Origin: DASXTB01 sp036505615
GTDB taxonomy: Bacteria > Acidobacteriota > UBA6911 > JACQSX01
NCBI GenBank assembly: GCA_036505615.1
Contig: DASXTB010000086.1
Span: 1-27,764 of the forward strand
Length of the DNA: 27,764 bases
Direction: 5' to 3'
Within the stretch, counting starts at the first letter, position 1. Every line of letters starts with the position of its first letter. A program made the position numbers and the translations under genes. Under the pieces are notes generated by a model, which had not been told where the DNA came from, ran no database searches, and was given only the letters and a program-made list of their open reading frames with translations. Below are positions 16,361 to 23,151 of the stretch, piece by piece.

Positions 16361-17260
16361 ATGGATCTTCAAGCGCTGTGGGGATTGCTTCTGACAGGGT
16401 TAATGCGGGGGTCAGTGTACGCCCTGATGGCCGTAGGGTTGTCGCTTATCTTTGGCGTTATGAACGTCCCGCAATTTGCCCACGGGGAATTTTACATGCT
16501 GGGCGCCTACGTTGCTTATTTCACCTTCCATAAATTTGGGCTTAATCCTCTTTTGACCATTATCGTTGCTGCTCTAAGCGGTTTCCTGGCAGGCGCTTTG
16601 ATGGAAAAAGCTGTCCTTTTTCCCCTGCATCGCCGTCAGAAAGAACAATGGGTGATGAATACGTTTCTCCTAACGGTTGGAATTTCGTTTGTGATGCAAA
16701 ACGGGGCTCAAGCGCTGTGGGGCTCAAATTATCTCGGCATCACCCATTACTGGCAGGGTTCCATCCAACTTACAAAAGATATGGCAATTCCGTTCGATCG
16801 AGCTATTAGCTTTATTATTGCCATCGTCGCCATTCTCGCATTTTGGCTATTTCTTGGCCGCACTCGCATGGGTCGCGCCATTCGTGCTGCTGCGCAGGAT
16901 GAGACCGGAGCGATGCTGGTCGGGATTGATTTAGACAGGGTTCGAACACTGACCTTTGCGCTCGGCGCCATGCTCGCCGCAATTGCCGGCGCTAGTTTGC
17001 TTTCGATGAACCCCGCCCATCCGACCATGGGCAGGGAGCCTCTGTACAAATCATGGGTTGTCGTCATTGTTGGTGGTTTGGGGAACATTGGTGCAGCGAT
17101 TCCTGCAGGTTTTCTTGTGGGGATGCTGGAGACTCTCACTTCTTACTTCCTGGGAGCGAGCTGGCAGAACGTAGTCAGCCTCTCAATCATTATCGTGATT
17201 CTCTTGTTCAAACCGAACGGCATCTTTGCCAGTGAAGTAAAAGGGATCTGGGAGAGGTAG
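16361..17260 (+). CDS. livH: Branched-chain-type ABC transporter permease (LivH)
   Basis: The 299-residue integral membrane protein has about eight hydrophobic segments and the LivH hallmarks GLMRGSVYALMAVGLSLIFG and VMNVPQFAHGEFYMLGAYVA near the N-terminus. The EAA-like coupling region follows (GRTRMGRAIRAAAQDETGAM, GIDLDRVRTLTFALGAMLAA), then WVVVIVGGLGNIGAAIPAGF and a C-terminal LLFKPNGIFA. It forms a heterodimeric channel with LivM. It lies 8 bases after livF; the 45 bases to livM contain only a ribosome site. Confidence 0.92.
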   Translation: MDLQALWGLLLTGLMRGSVYALMAVGLSLIFGVMNVPQFAHGEFYMLGAYVAYFTFHKFGLNPLLTIIVAALSGFLAGALMEKAVLFPLHRRQKEQWVMNTFLLTVGISFVMQNGAQALWGSNYLGITHYWQGSIQLTKDMAIPFDRAISFIIAIVAILAFWLFLGRTRMGRAIRAAAQDETGAMLVGIDLDRVRTLTFALGAMLAAIAGASLLSMNPAHPTMGREPLYKSWVVVIVGGLGNIGAAIPAGFLVGMLETLTSYFLGASWQNVVSLSIIIVILLFKPNGIFASEVKGIWER

Positions 17261-17291
17261 CTCTCAAGAGACGATATTATTCTCTCCATCT

Positions 17292-17297
17292 AAGGAC
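17292..17297 (+). promoter_or_regulatory. Ribosome-binding site deciding the TTG start of livM
   Basis: AAGGAC, an AAGGA core, sits about 9 bases before TTG 17306 and about 15 before ATG 17312, so the TTG is preferred. Confidence 0.5.
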
Positions 17298-17305
17298 GGA
17301 CTGAT

Positions 17306-18241
17306 TTGCTGATGGTTTCAAAAGCGATTTGCTTTTTCGGTCCAATCGTCATCGGTTTCGCAGTTCTCGCTGCCGGGCCGTTGCTGATTAGAGACGAATA
17401 CCTGCTGAACCTGATGGTGGTGAGTTTGTATTTTGGAACGCAGGCAATGGCCTTTGACTTCACAGCCGGCTTCATAGGAATCATCAACTTCGGATTTGCG
17501 GCATTCCTCGGATTGGGCGCATACATTTCGGCTCTGCTAGCGGTGAAACTTGGTATCAGTCCGTGGTTAGGGATCTGGTGCGGAGCCACAGGAGCGGGCC
17601 TGCTGGGCTGGTTAACCGGAATGCTCACATTGCGTCTGCGCGGAATCTTCGCGGCGGTAATGGCATGGTTTGTCGGCTTGACTTTGCTTGCTCTAGCAGC
17701 AGCTTTGGTCCCTCTGACGCGTGGCTATTTGGGCCTGAACGTGCCGCTGTTTCTGGATACGTCGAGCCGCCGCCCTTTCTTTTACATATTACTTAGCATT
17801 ACAGCTTTTACCTATATCGTCCTGCGTGGCACTACCGGGTCTCGGATTGGACTCGCCTTCCGCGCCATCGGACAGAACATGGAAGTTGCGCGCGCGTCGG
17901 GAGTCGACCCGCGTAAGTATCGCGTGTTAAATTTTGCGCTCTCTTGTTTTTTTTCCGGACTATTAGGCGGTTTTTACGCGCATTTTATCGGAATTCTGAC
18001 TCCGGACATCATGGACACAAAGCACACAGTCGAGGTGCTCGCTCTGGCTTATGTTGGGGGACGGGGCAGTCTATGGGGTGGGCTTCTCGCGGCATTCTTG
18101 ATCATACCGCTGTTCGAATATCTCAAGCCTCTGTTTGAAATCCGACTGGTGATTTACGGGCTGCTGTTAATCTGTTTTGTTATTTTTTGTCCCGGTGGCC
18201 TGGCGGCCCTGCTGCGGCGTCGGGGTGTGTGGCGTAGATAG
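17306..18241 (+). CDS. livM: Branched-chain-type ABC transporter permease (LivM)
   Basis: The 311-residue membrane protein carries the LivM signatures: FDFTAGFIGIINFGFAAFLG near the N-terminus, LTLRLRGIFAAVMAWFVGL, TGSRIGLAFRAIGQNMEVAR with ASGVDPRKYRVLNFALSC (coupling region), and YVGGRGSLWGGLLAAFLIIP towards the C-terminus. About eight to nine membrane segments are visible. TTG 17306 is chosen from the ribosome site; ATG 17312 would remove two residues. It is the last gene of the importer operon and converges on the methyltransferase operon; only 56 bases separate the stops. Confidence 0.92.
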   Translation: MLMVSKAICFFGPIVIGFAVLAAGPLLIRDEYLLNLMVVSLYFGTQAMAFDFTAGFIGIINFGFAAFLGLGAYISALLAVKLGISPWLGIWCGATGAGLLGWLTGMLTLRLRGIFAAVMAWFVGLTLLALAAALVPLTRGYLGLNVPLFLDTSSRRPFFYILLSITAFTYIVLRGTTGSRIGLAFRAIGQNMEVARASGVDPRKYRVLNFALSCFFSGLLGGFYAHFIGILTPDIMDTKHTVEVLALAYVGGRGSLWGGLLAAFLIIPLFEYLKPLFEIRLVIYGLLLICFVIFCPGGLAALLRRRGVWRR

Positions 18242-18297
18242 CCCTTTCTGATAGCTCGCGCGCACGAGAAGAGAGTGAGCGGGAGACCACTCAAGCT

Positions 18298-19200
18298 TTA
18301 TGGAACGCTCGTTCTTCGCCGCTCGCGACGCAATGCCCGTTCCGATCGTGCATCCTCACCGGTGGTTCGATGAGCACGCAGCCAGGCTCGACAATTTTCG
18401 TCGTGACCCATTACTACATCAGCCGCCAAAATCGCGTTTTTTATTTCCTCTTCCAGCGGGTTGGTGATTGCGCAGGTCATACCCGTGGCGACTGCCATGG
18501 CTAGAAAAATCGCATTGAGCGTGGGCCGATTCGGCAGGCCAAATGAGATGTTCGAGGCCCCGCAAACTGTGTTCACGCCCAACTCTTCACGCACGCGCCG
18601 CACGATCTTAGACAGCGTTACCCATGCGTAGCGAACCGCGCCGATTGGCATTGCCAGGGGATCAATGATCACATCCTCGCGTGGAATTCCGTAAGCGCCA
18701 GCCCTCTCGACAATCTTTCTTGCCACTTGGAAGCGCCGATCGGAATCCTCGGAAATACCTGTTTCGTCATTGGTAATACCAATGACTGCCGCACCATACT
18801 GTTTGACCAGCGGTAAAACGGTCTCGAGCCGCTCATCCTCACCGGTCACTGAATTGACCAATGGCTTCCCATTATAGATAGCTAGCCCGCGCTCTAAGGC
18901 GGCCACGATGGATGAGTCGATGCTGAGCGGCACGTCCGTGACGGACTGCACGACGCGGATGGATTCAGCGAGGATTTCCGGCTCATCGGCGAGCGGGATA
19001 CCGGCATTGACGTCCAGCATGTGAGCACCCGCAGCCACCTGAGCAAGAGCATCGGCCCGCACCCGGTCAAAGTTACCCGCGGCCATTTCAGCGGCCAGCA
19101 ATTTGCGACCGGTGGGGTTAATTCGCTCGCCAATGATTACGAACGGGAGATCGGGTCCAATTCGTACTTCTCGGGTTGCTGAGGTGACGATGGTTTGCAC
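18298..19200 (-). CDS. Methyltetrahydrofolate:corrinoid methyltransferase (pterin-binding, MtgA/MeTr-like)
   Basis: The 300-residue TIM barrel shows the pterin-binding methyltransferase motifs: FVIIGERINPTGRK, HMLDVNAGIP, PLSIDSS, PLVNSVTGE, IGITNDETGIS, VIIDPLAMPIGA, VCGASNISFGLPNR. These correspond to the folate-contacting Asp/Asn residues of MeTr and of the MetH folate domain. It moves methyl groups between tetrahydrofolate and the corrinoid protein encoded at 22450-23151. The frame is open to 19368, but AAAGGAG lies 8 bases before GTG 19200 and the family homology starts just after, so I place the start there; it overlaps metF by 64 bases. An Arg-rich C-terminal tail (~30 residues) is not typical. 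It is the last gene of the operon. Confidence 0.9.
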   Translation of the reverse strand: MQTIVTSATREVRIGPDLPFVIIGERINPTGRKLLAAEMAAGNFDRVRADALAQVAAGAHMLDVNAGIPLADEPEILAESIRVVQSVTDVPLSIDSSIVAALERGLAIYNGKPLVNSVTGEDERLETVLPLVKQYGAAVIGITNDETGISEDSDRRFQVARKIVERAGAYGIPREDVIIDPLAMPIGAVRYAWVTLSKIVRRVREELGVNTVCGASNISFGLPNRPTLNAIFLAMAVATGMTCAITNPLEEEIKNAILAADVVMGHDENCRAWLRAHRTTGEDARSERALRRERRRTSVP

Positions 19201-20174
19201 CGAGTTTTCTCCTTTGAGTCCGATTCGGCTCGATTGCGCGGCACAGGCCGAGGCAGTAATCCGGCTTCTTCGATGATTTCCGCGACAAGCCCTTCCTGTT
19301 TGAAGGCCATCACATGCACGCCGCTGACTCCTGGAATCTCCCTCACCTGCTGAATAATATCCACGCACAGCCGTTTGCCTTCCTCGCGCTGTCTATCCTG
19401 GGGCACGCCGTTAAGCCGGCGGATGACCTCATCCGGAATCACTACGCCAGGAACTTTGGTTCGAATCCATTCGGCTGCTTTGGCCGAGCGCAGCGGTCCT
19501 ACTCCGATCAAAATAAAAAGCCGTTTGTGCAGATCCAAATCTCGCGCTGCTGTCATAAATCGGCGCAAGTGGGCCACGTCGAAACAAAACTGGGTTTGGA
19601 TGAAGTCCGCCCCGGCCTCCGCCTTTTTCGCCAGCCGCAGGGGCCGAAAGTCAAAGGGAGGAGCAAAAGGGTTTTCAGCAGCGCCCAGAAAGAGCTGCGG
19701 CGGCGATTCCAACTTTCGGCCGCTCAGAAATTGACCCTTGTCACGCAGTATCTGCGCTGTTCGCAGTAATGTCATTGAATCCAGATCAAACACAGGCTTG
19801 GCATCCGGCTGATCACCCACCTGGACACCGTCGCCGGTCAGGCATAAAACGTTGCGCACGCCCAGGGCAGCCGCCCCCAGCAAATCACCCTGAATGGCGA
19901 TGCGATTCCTGTCGCGGCATGAGAGCTGCATCACCGGCTCGTAGCCGGCGCGTGTAAGGAGCGCGCTCACGGCTACACTGGACATGTGAACATGGGCGCC
20001 TGCAGCATCGGTCGCGTTGATGCCATCGCAGACAGAGGCCAACACCAAGGCCCGATCATAGACCGCCTGGGGATCGGCACTATCTGGGGGATCGAGTTCG
20101 GCCGTCACGGCAAAACGACCGGACCTCAATACCCGCTCTAGCCGGGAACCTGCTCTCATTACCGGATGACTCAT
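19137..20174 (-). CDS. metF: 5,10-methylenetetrahydrofolate reductase
   Basis: The 345-residue flavoprotein barrel shows MetF motifs: VTAELDPPDSADP (catalytic Glu), GINATDAAG, VMQLSCRDRNRIAIQGDLLG, NVLCLTGDG (Asp near flavin), FIQTQFCFD, LFILIGVGPLRS, and a C-terminal VHVMAFKQEGLVAEIIEE. It interconverts methylene-THF and methyl-THF. The start at 20174 shares ATGA with the stop of the upstream MetV-like gene; ATG 20183 is possible but has no room for a ribosome site. The ~40 residues at the C-terminus are hydrophilic and overlap the next gene's ribosome site and start. In this operon, oxidation of methyl-THF from amine demethylation is as likely as synthesis for methionine. Confidence 0.92.
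   Translation of the reverse strand: MSHPVMRAGSRLERVLRSGRFAVTAELDPPDSADPQAVYDRALVLASVCDGINATDAAGAHVHMSSVAVSALLTRAGYEPVMQLSCRDRNRIAIQGDLLGAAALGVRNVLCLTGDGVQVGDQPDAKPVFDLDSMTLLRTAQILRDKGQFLSGRKLESPPQLFLGAAENPFAPPFDFRPLRLAKKAEAGADFIQTQFCFDVAHLRRFMTAARDLDLHKRLFILIGVGPLRSAKAAEWIRTKVPGVVIPDEVIRRLNGVPQDRQREEGKRLCVDIIQQVREIPGVSGVHVMAFKQEGLVAEIIEEAGLLPRPVPRNRAESDSKEKTRCKPSSPQQPEKYELDPISRS
19209..19215 (-). promoter_or_regulatory. Ribosome-binding site within metF that sets the GTG start of the pterin methyltransferase
   Basis: On the minus strand AAAGGAG is followed by 8 bases and GTG at 19200. It is the strongest Shine-Dalgarno near any candidate start of this gene, and it lies inside the last ~25 codons of metF. 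Confidence 0.65.
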
Positions 20175-20623
20175 GAGCTCCATCCTGCAGGCGGCCTTCC
20201 CATATTCGTGAGGTCGCTAATCCAGGCTGAAGTGCCTTCTAAACGACGATCGAGTGGAGGCAGCACCTTACGTATTTCGGAACCATAGATGGGCATTTCT
20301 TTTGACCGCTCCCAGGCCTGGACCCACACGCATGGCATCTCGGGAATAATCTCGCAGTGGCCGTCCGGGCGCACACCACCACAAGGACCGTTCCGCAGGT
20401 TCTTGGGACATGTCATGGGACAGGTCATGCCCGTGCTGTGGAGGACGCACTGGCCACACATTCGACAGTCGAAAATGGCTCCCTTGGTGATCTCTTCAGC
20501 CTTCACAAAAAGCCGCTCTACTTGCCCACCCGGCCTTAACCACCGACGAAAGGGCCAAAGCAACCCGCGAGTGGCGCGGTAAACTAACTCCAGCAAGTGA
20601 GGCCAGTTTTGCAGCTTCCTCAA
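20171..20623 (-). CDS. metV: MetV-like protein (methylenetetrahydrofolate reductase C-terminal domain, PF12225)
   Basis: This 150-residue protein carries the dense cysteine pattern of the MTHFR_C domain: DCRMCGQCVLHSTGMTCP then MTCPKNLRNGPCGGV, and HCEIIPEMPCVWVQAW. At least nine cysteines lie between residues ~53 and 102, able to bind an Fe-S cluster or zinc. In acetogens the homologous MetV partners MetF in a MetFV reductase using a redox partner other than NADH. The start TTG 20623 overlaps the preceding stop (TTGA), and the stop overlaps the metF start (ATGA), so the pair is translationally coupled, supporting a complex. It is a little shorter than most MetV proteins. Confidence 0.88.
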   Translation of the reverse strand: MRKLQNWPHLLELVYRATRGLLWPFRRWLRPGGQVERLFVKAEEITKGAIFDCRMCGQCVLHSTGMTCPMTCPKNLRNGPCGGVRPDGHCEIIPEMPCVWVQAWERSKEMPIYGSEIRKVLPPLDRRLEGTSAWISDLTNMGRPPAGWSS

Positions 20624-20946
20624 GTCACACCACCTGCGTCGCTCTCGTTTTCATGGCCTCCGCTCAGCACCAAGGTCTCAAGACGAATGCGTGTATATGC
20701 CATTTCCAATTCGTTAGCGAGTGCGTCGGCCACTGATTCCGGATCTCCGTCGCGCTCCTTCCAATCCGATGTTCGCCACATTTCGAGATAATCATCGGTC
20801 TTGGTGGCCTTTGTTCTCATGGCGGCTTGGTCAATTGCCTCCTGAAAACGACCGGAGAGAGGGCGAGTAACGCGCTTTGTCCCCGCGTGGACCTTCACCT
20901 GTGCCGGGATGTCGCGCCAATAAATAATCTGGAACTTCGTCGTCAT
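20620..20946 (-). CDS. PF13769 'virulence factor' family protein, uncharacterised
   Basis: The 108-residue protein matches the small family labelled 'virulence factor' (PF13769): QIIYWRDIPAQVKVHAG, RPLSGRFQEAIDQAAMRTK and TDDYLEMWRTSDWKERDGD. There is no signal peptide, cysteine or membrane segment. Despite its label, the family recurs next to MttB, DUF1638 and MetF genes in proteobacteria (recalled), which points to a corrinoid/C1 role rather than virulence. Its start and stop both overlap neighbours by four bases, so it is made in step with DUF1638 and MetV. Conserved Trp, Arg and Asp residues suggest a binding or adaptor role, but no function can be assigned. Confidence 0.8.
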   Translation of the reverse strand: MTTKFQIIYWRDIPAQVKVHAGTKRVTRPLSGRFQEAIDQAAMRTKATKTDDYLEMWRTSDWKERDGDPESVADALANELEMAYTRIRLETLVLSGGHENESDAGGVT

Positions 20947-21524
20947 GGCCTCATGAGCTCCACCAAGTTGATTTCCAGGGCTCCAAATCCCGTGCGCCGG
21001 ACTTCAAGAGGCAATTTCAGGGAATCAGCGGCACGCTGTGCCTGATCTCGCAAGAAGGGATCTTCTTCCTGAGCCAGATAGACTATGCGCTTATAATTCG
21101 CAAAATACTGATCGCGTAGCTCAGGGAAACGATCCAGTCCCAGTTCCTTAATCACCAGCGTATCGAAGAATCTTGCCAAATAATCAGTGAGAAAAAACGT
21201 ACCTGGTTCCTCGGCCATCAACTCTTCGAACTCCTTATCAGCATACATGGCGTAACAGTGAGGACCCCGCAGGCGCTGCACACCTTCTGCTTCCAGAATT
21301 GCGTCCAGTTGACCGCCGGTTCCACAGTCGCCGTACACCACTATTACTCGATCATAACGACTTCGCGTTTCATGGATTCGAGAGAGCACCGCCGCCGGGA
21401 TCCGATCGGGGTGATTGTGCAACAGAGCGGGGACGGCCAGTACGTCAGCTTTCCAGCCGTATTTCTGTTTAAGAGCCAGTACTTCGCGGGCTAAGGCTCC
21501 ACAGGCAATTAGTGCGGTGCTCAT
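20943..21524 (-). CDS. DUF1638 family protein
   Basis: The 193-residue cytoplasmic protein has the DUF1638 landmarks: N-terminal LIACGALAREVLAL, LPALLHNHPDRIPAAV-type strand-loop (VPALLHNHPDRIP), VIVVYGDCGTGGQLDAIL and GPHCYAMYAD. The conserved cysteines (CG near residue 8, DCG, HC) and His residues could bind a metal or corrinoid. The domain is uncharacterised but recurs beside corrinoid methyltransferase genes in archaea and bacteria (recalled). It starts at ATGA shared with the homocysteine methyltransferase stop, with GGGGAG upstream, and ends overlapping the PF13769 gene. A role in loading, repairing or supporting the corrinoid system is an inference from context only. Confidence 0.82.
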   Translation of the reverse strand: MSTALIACGALAREVLALKQKYGWKADVLAVPALLHNHPDRIPAAVLSRIHETRSRYDRVIVVYGDCGTGGQLDAILEAEGVQRLRGPHCYAMYADKEFEELMAEEPGTFFLTDYLARFFDTLVIKELGLDRFPELRDQYFANYKRIVYLAQEEDPFLRDQAQRAADSLKLPLEVRRTGFGALEINLVELMRP

Positions 21525-22453
21525 ATGCTCCCCGCCGCTTTCAGCGGCATCCTTTCGGCCAGGTGTGCGCTAGTTCCCAATTCTCCTGCCATCGCTTTCA
21601 GATGTGCCGGCGTGGTACCGCAGCACCCTCCAATAATTCGGGCGCCCGCCGACCGCACCGCATCCGCATAGCGAGCCATGGCACTCGGCTCGGCGCCGTA
21701 CACCGCTCTGCCATCCACCAAACTTGGAACACCCGCGTTCGATTTGGCGACCAGCACTGCATTGGGCGCGACCGCATACATTTTCGCGATGACATCCACA
21801 ATTTCCTCCGGGCCATTGCCACAATTTGCTCCCACTGCCGCCACACCGCATTCAAGCAGCGTCGTGACCGCTTGCTCCGGTTCCACGCCCATCATAGTTC
21901 GGCCGTGAGTGTCAAAAGTCATCGTGGTAATGACGGGTATCTCTCTTGAAATCCGGCGCACGCCTTCGATCGCCGCCCGAACTTCGTTTAAATCTGACAT
22001 GGTTTCGATCCATATCAGGTCAACACCGCCGGCGATGAGGCCTGCAGCCTGCTCTGCAAAACCGATAACAGCGTCATCAAACTGCAGCTCACCTAGAGGG
22101 GAGAGAATGCAGCCGCTTGGCCCTATGTCTCCCGCAACCAACGCCCGGTTCCCCGCAGCTTTCACTTCCGCGCGGGCTATCCCGGCTCCGGCTCGGTTCA
22201 ATGCGGTAGCGCGGTCCTGCAAACTATGGAGTTCCAGCCGAAATCGATTGCATCCAAATGTATTGGTTAGGATCAATTGCGCGCCGGCTTGAATGTAAGC
22301 GCGATGAACAGCACGCACCTGTTCGGGGCGATCCACATTCCACAGTTCGGGAGAATCGCCGAATTCTAAGCCGGCCTCGAAGAGCATTGTACCCATTGCA
22401 CCATCGGCCAGGATGAAGTCGCAATTCATCAACATTTGTCGCCAGTGATTCAC
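21521..22453 (-). CDS. Homocysteine S-methyltransferase (MetH domain-1 / BHMT-like)
   Basis: The 310-residue TIM barrel belongs to the S-methyl_trans family: ILADGAMGTMLFEAGL, LTNTFGCNR, ALVAGDIGPSG, IWIETMSDLNE, and the zinc cysteines C211 (GANCGNGP) and C277-C278 (IIGGCCGTTPAH). These bind homocysteine thiolate through zinc. It ends after this domain, so it corresponds to MetH's first module alone. The corrinoid protein gene ends 1 base into its GTG start (GTGA overlap), and the folate-binding and activation modules are separate genes in the same operon. The likely reaction is methyl transfer from the methyl-corrinoid protein to homocysteine, giving methionine. Direct use of a betaine as in BHMT is the alternative. 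Confidence 0.88.
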   Translation of the reverse strand: MNHWRQMLMNCDFILADGAMGTMLFEAGLEFGDSPELWNVDRPEQVRAVHRAYIQAGAQLILTNTFGCNRFRLELHSLQDRATALNRAGAGIARAEVKAAGNRALVAGDIGPSGCILSPLGELQFDDAVIGFAEQAAGLIAGGVDLIWIETMSDLNEVRAAIEGVRRISREIPVITTMTFDTHGRTMMGVEPEQAVTTLLECGVAAVGANCGNGPEEIVDVIAKMYAVAPNAVLVAKSNAGVPSLVDGRAVYGAEPSAMARYADAVRSAGARIIGGCCGTTPAHLKAMAGELGTSAHLAERMPLKAAGSI

Positions 22454-23151
22454 GGTTTTCCCACTGCCACTTGATTACGTCGAATTGCTACAAACCTCTT
22501 GGCCGTTTCCACTCCCACAGAGGCATCCCGGCAATAGGCGTCAGCTCCAACAGCTTCAGCGAATGCGGCATTAACGGGAGCGCCGCCGACCAGCACGGTG
22601 ACTTTGTCGCGCAGACCGGCGTCCTTCAGCGCTTCAATGACCACTTTCATGTAGGGCATAGTGGTAGTCAAAAGAGCGCTCATGCCCAGGATCTCGGGCT
22701 GGTGTTCGCGAATGGCCCCCAGAAACTTGGCGGCATCGTTGTTGATGCCGAGGTCGACGACTTTGAATCCGGCCCCTTCCATCATCATCGAGACCAGATT
22801 CTTACCGATATCGTGAATGTCTCCTTTCACTGTGCCAATCACCATCGTGCCCACTTGAGGAGCGCCCGTTTCCGCCAGCAGCGGTCGCAGCAGGGCCATG
22901 CCGGCCTTCATCGCCTTGGCAGCCATTAAAACTTCGGGGACAAATAAAATACCGTCTCGGAAGTCCACGCCCACAATGTCCATTCCGCCCACGAGAGCTT
23001 GCGTGAGAGTGTTGTAAGGCGTCACGTCACGCCGAAGCAGTTCCTTGACCCCTGCAACAACTTCATCCGCCATGCCGTCGTAAAGGTAATCGTGGATCAT
23101 CTCAATCAATTCGGACATTTCGATTTGTGTAAAATCTAGCTCTTCACTCAT
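22450..23151 (-). CDS. Methyltransferase corrinoid protein (MtgC/MttC-like)
   Basis: The 233-residue protein has the four-helix cap (residues ~10-95: LVGGMDIVGVDFRDGILFVP, LMAAKAMKAGM) and the Rossmann-like cobalamin domain with GDIHDIGKNL. This carries the DxHxxG motif with His113 as the lower cobalt ligand, followed by LGMSALLTTTMPYMKVVIEA and VLVGGAPVN. It carries the methyl group between MttB, the homocysteine methyltransferase and the pterin methyltransferase. The open frame extends to 23322, but that part is the activator gene read out of frame. ATG 23151 has GAGAGG six bases upstream and overlaps the activator gene by 8 bases. Confidence 0.94.
   Translation of the reverse strand: MSEELDFTQIEMSELIEMIHDYLYDGMADEVVAGVKELLRRDVTPYNTLTQALVGGMDIVGVDFRDGILFVPEVLMAAKAMKAGMALLRPLLAETGAPQVGTMVIGTVKGDIHDIGKNLVSMMMEGAGFKVVDLGINNDAAKFLGAIREHQPEILGMSALLTTTMPYMKVVIEALKDAGLRDKVTVLVGGAPVNAAFAEAVGADAYCRDASVGVETAKRFVAIRRNQVAVGKP

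Noticed and set aside
18242..18297. Bidirectional terminator between convergent operons
   Set aside because: Only a CTCG/CGAG 4-bp stem is seen and no T-tract; support is too weak.
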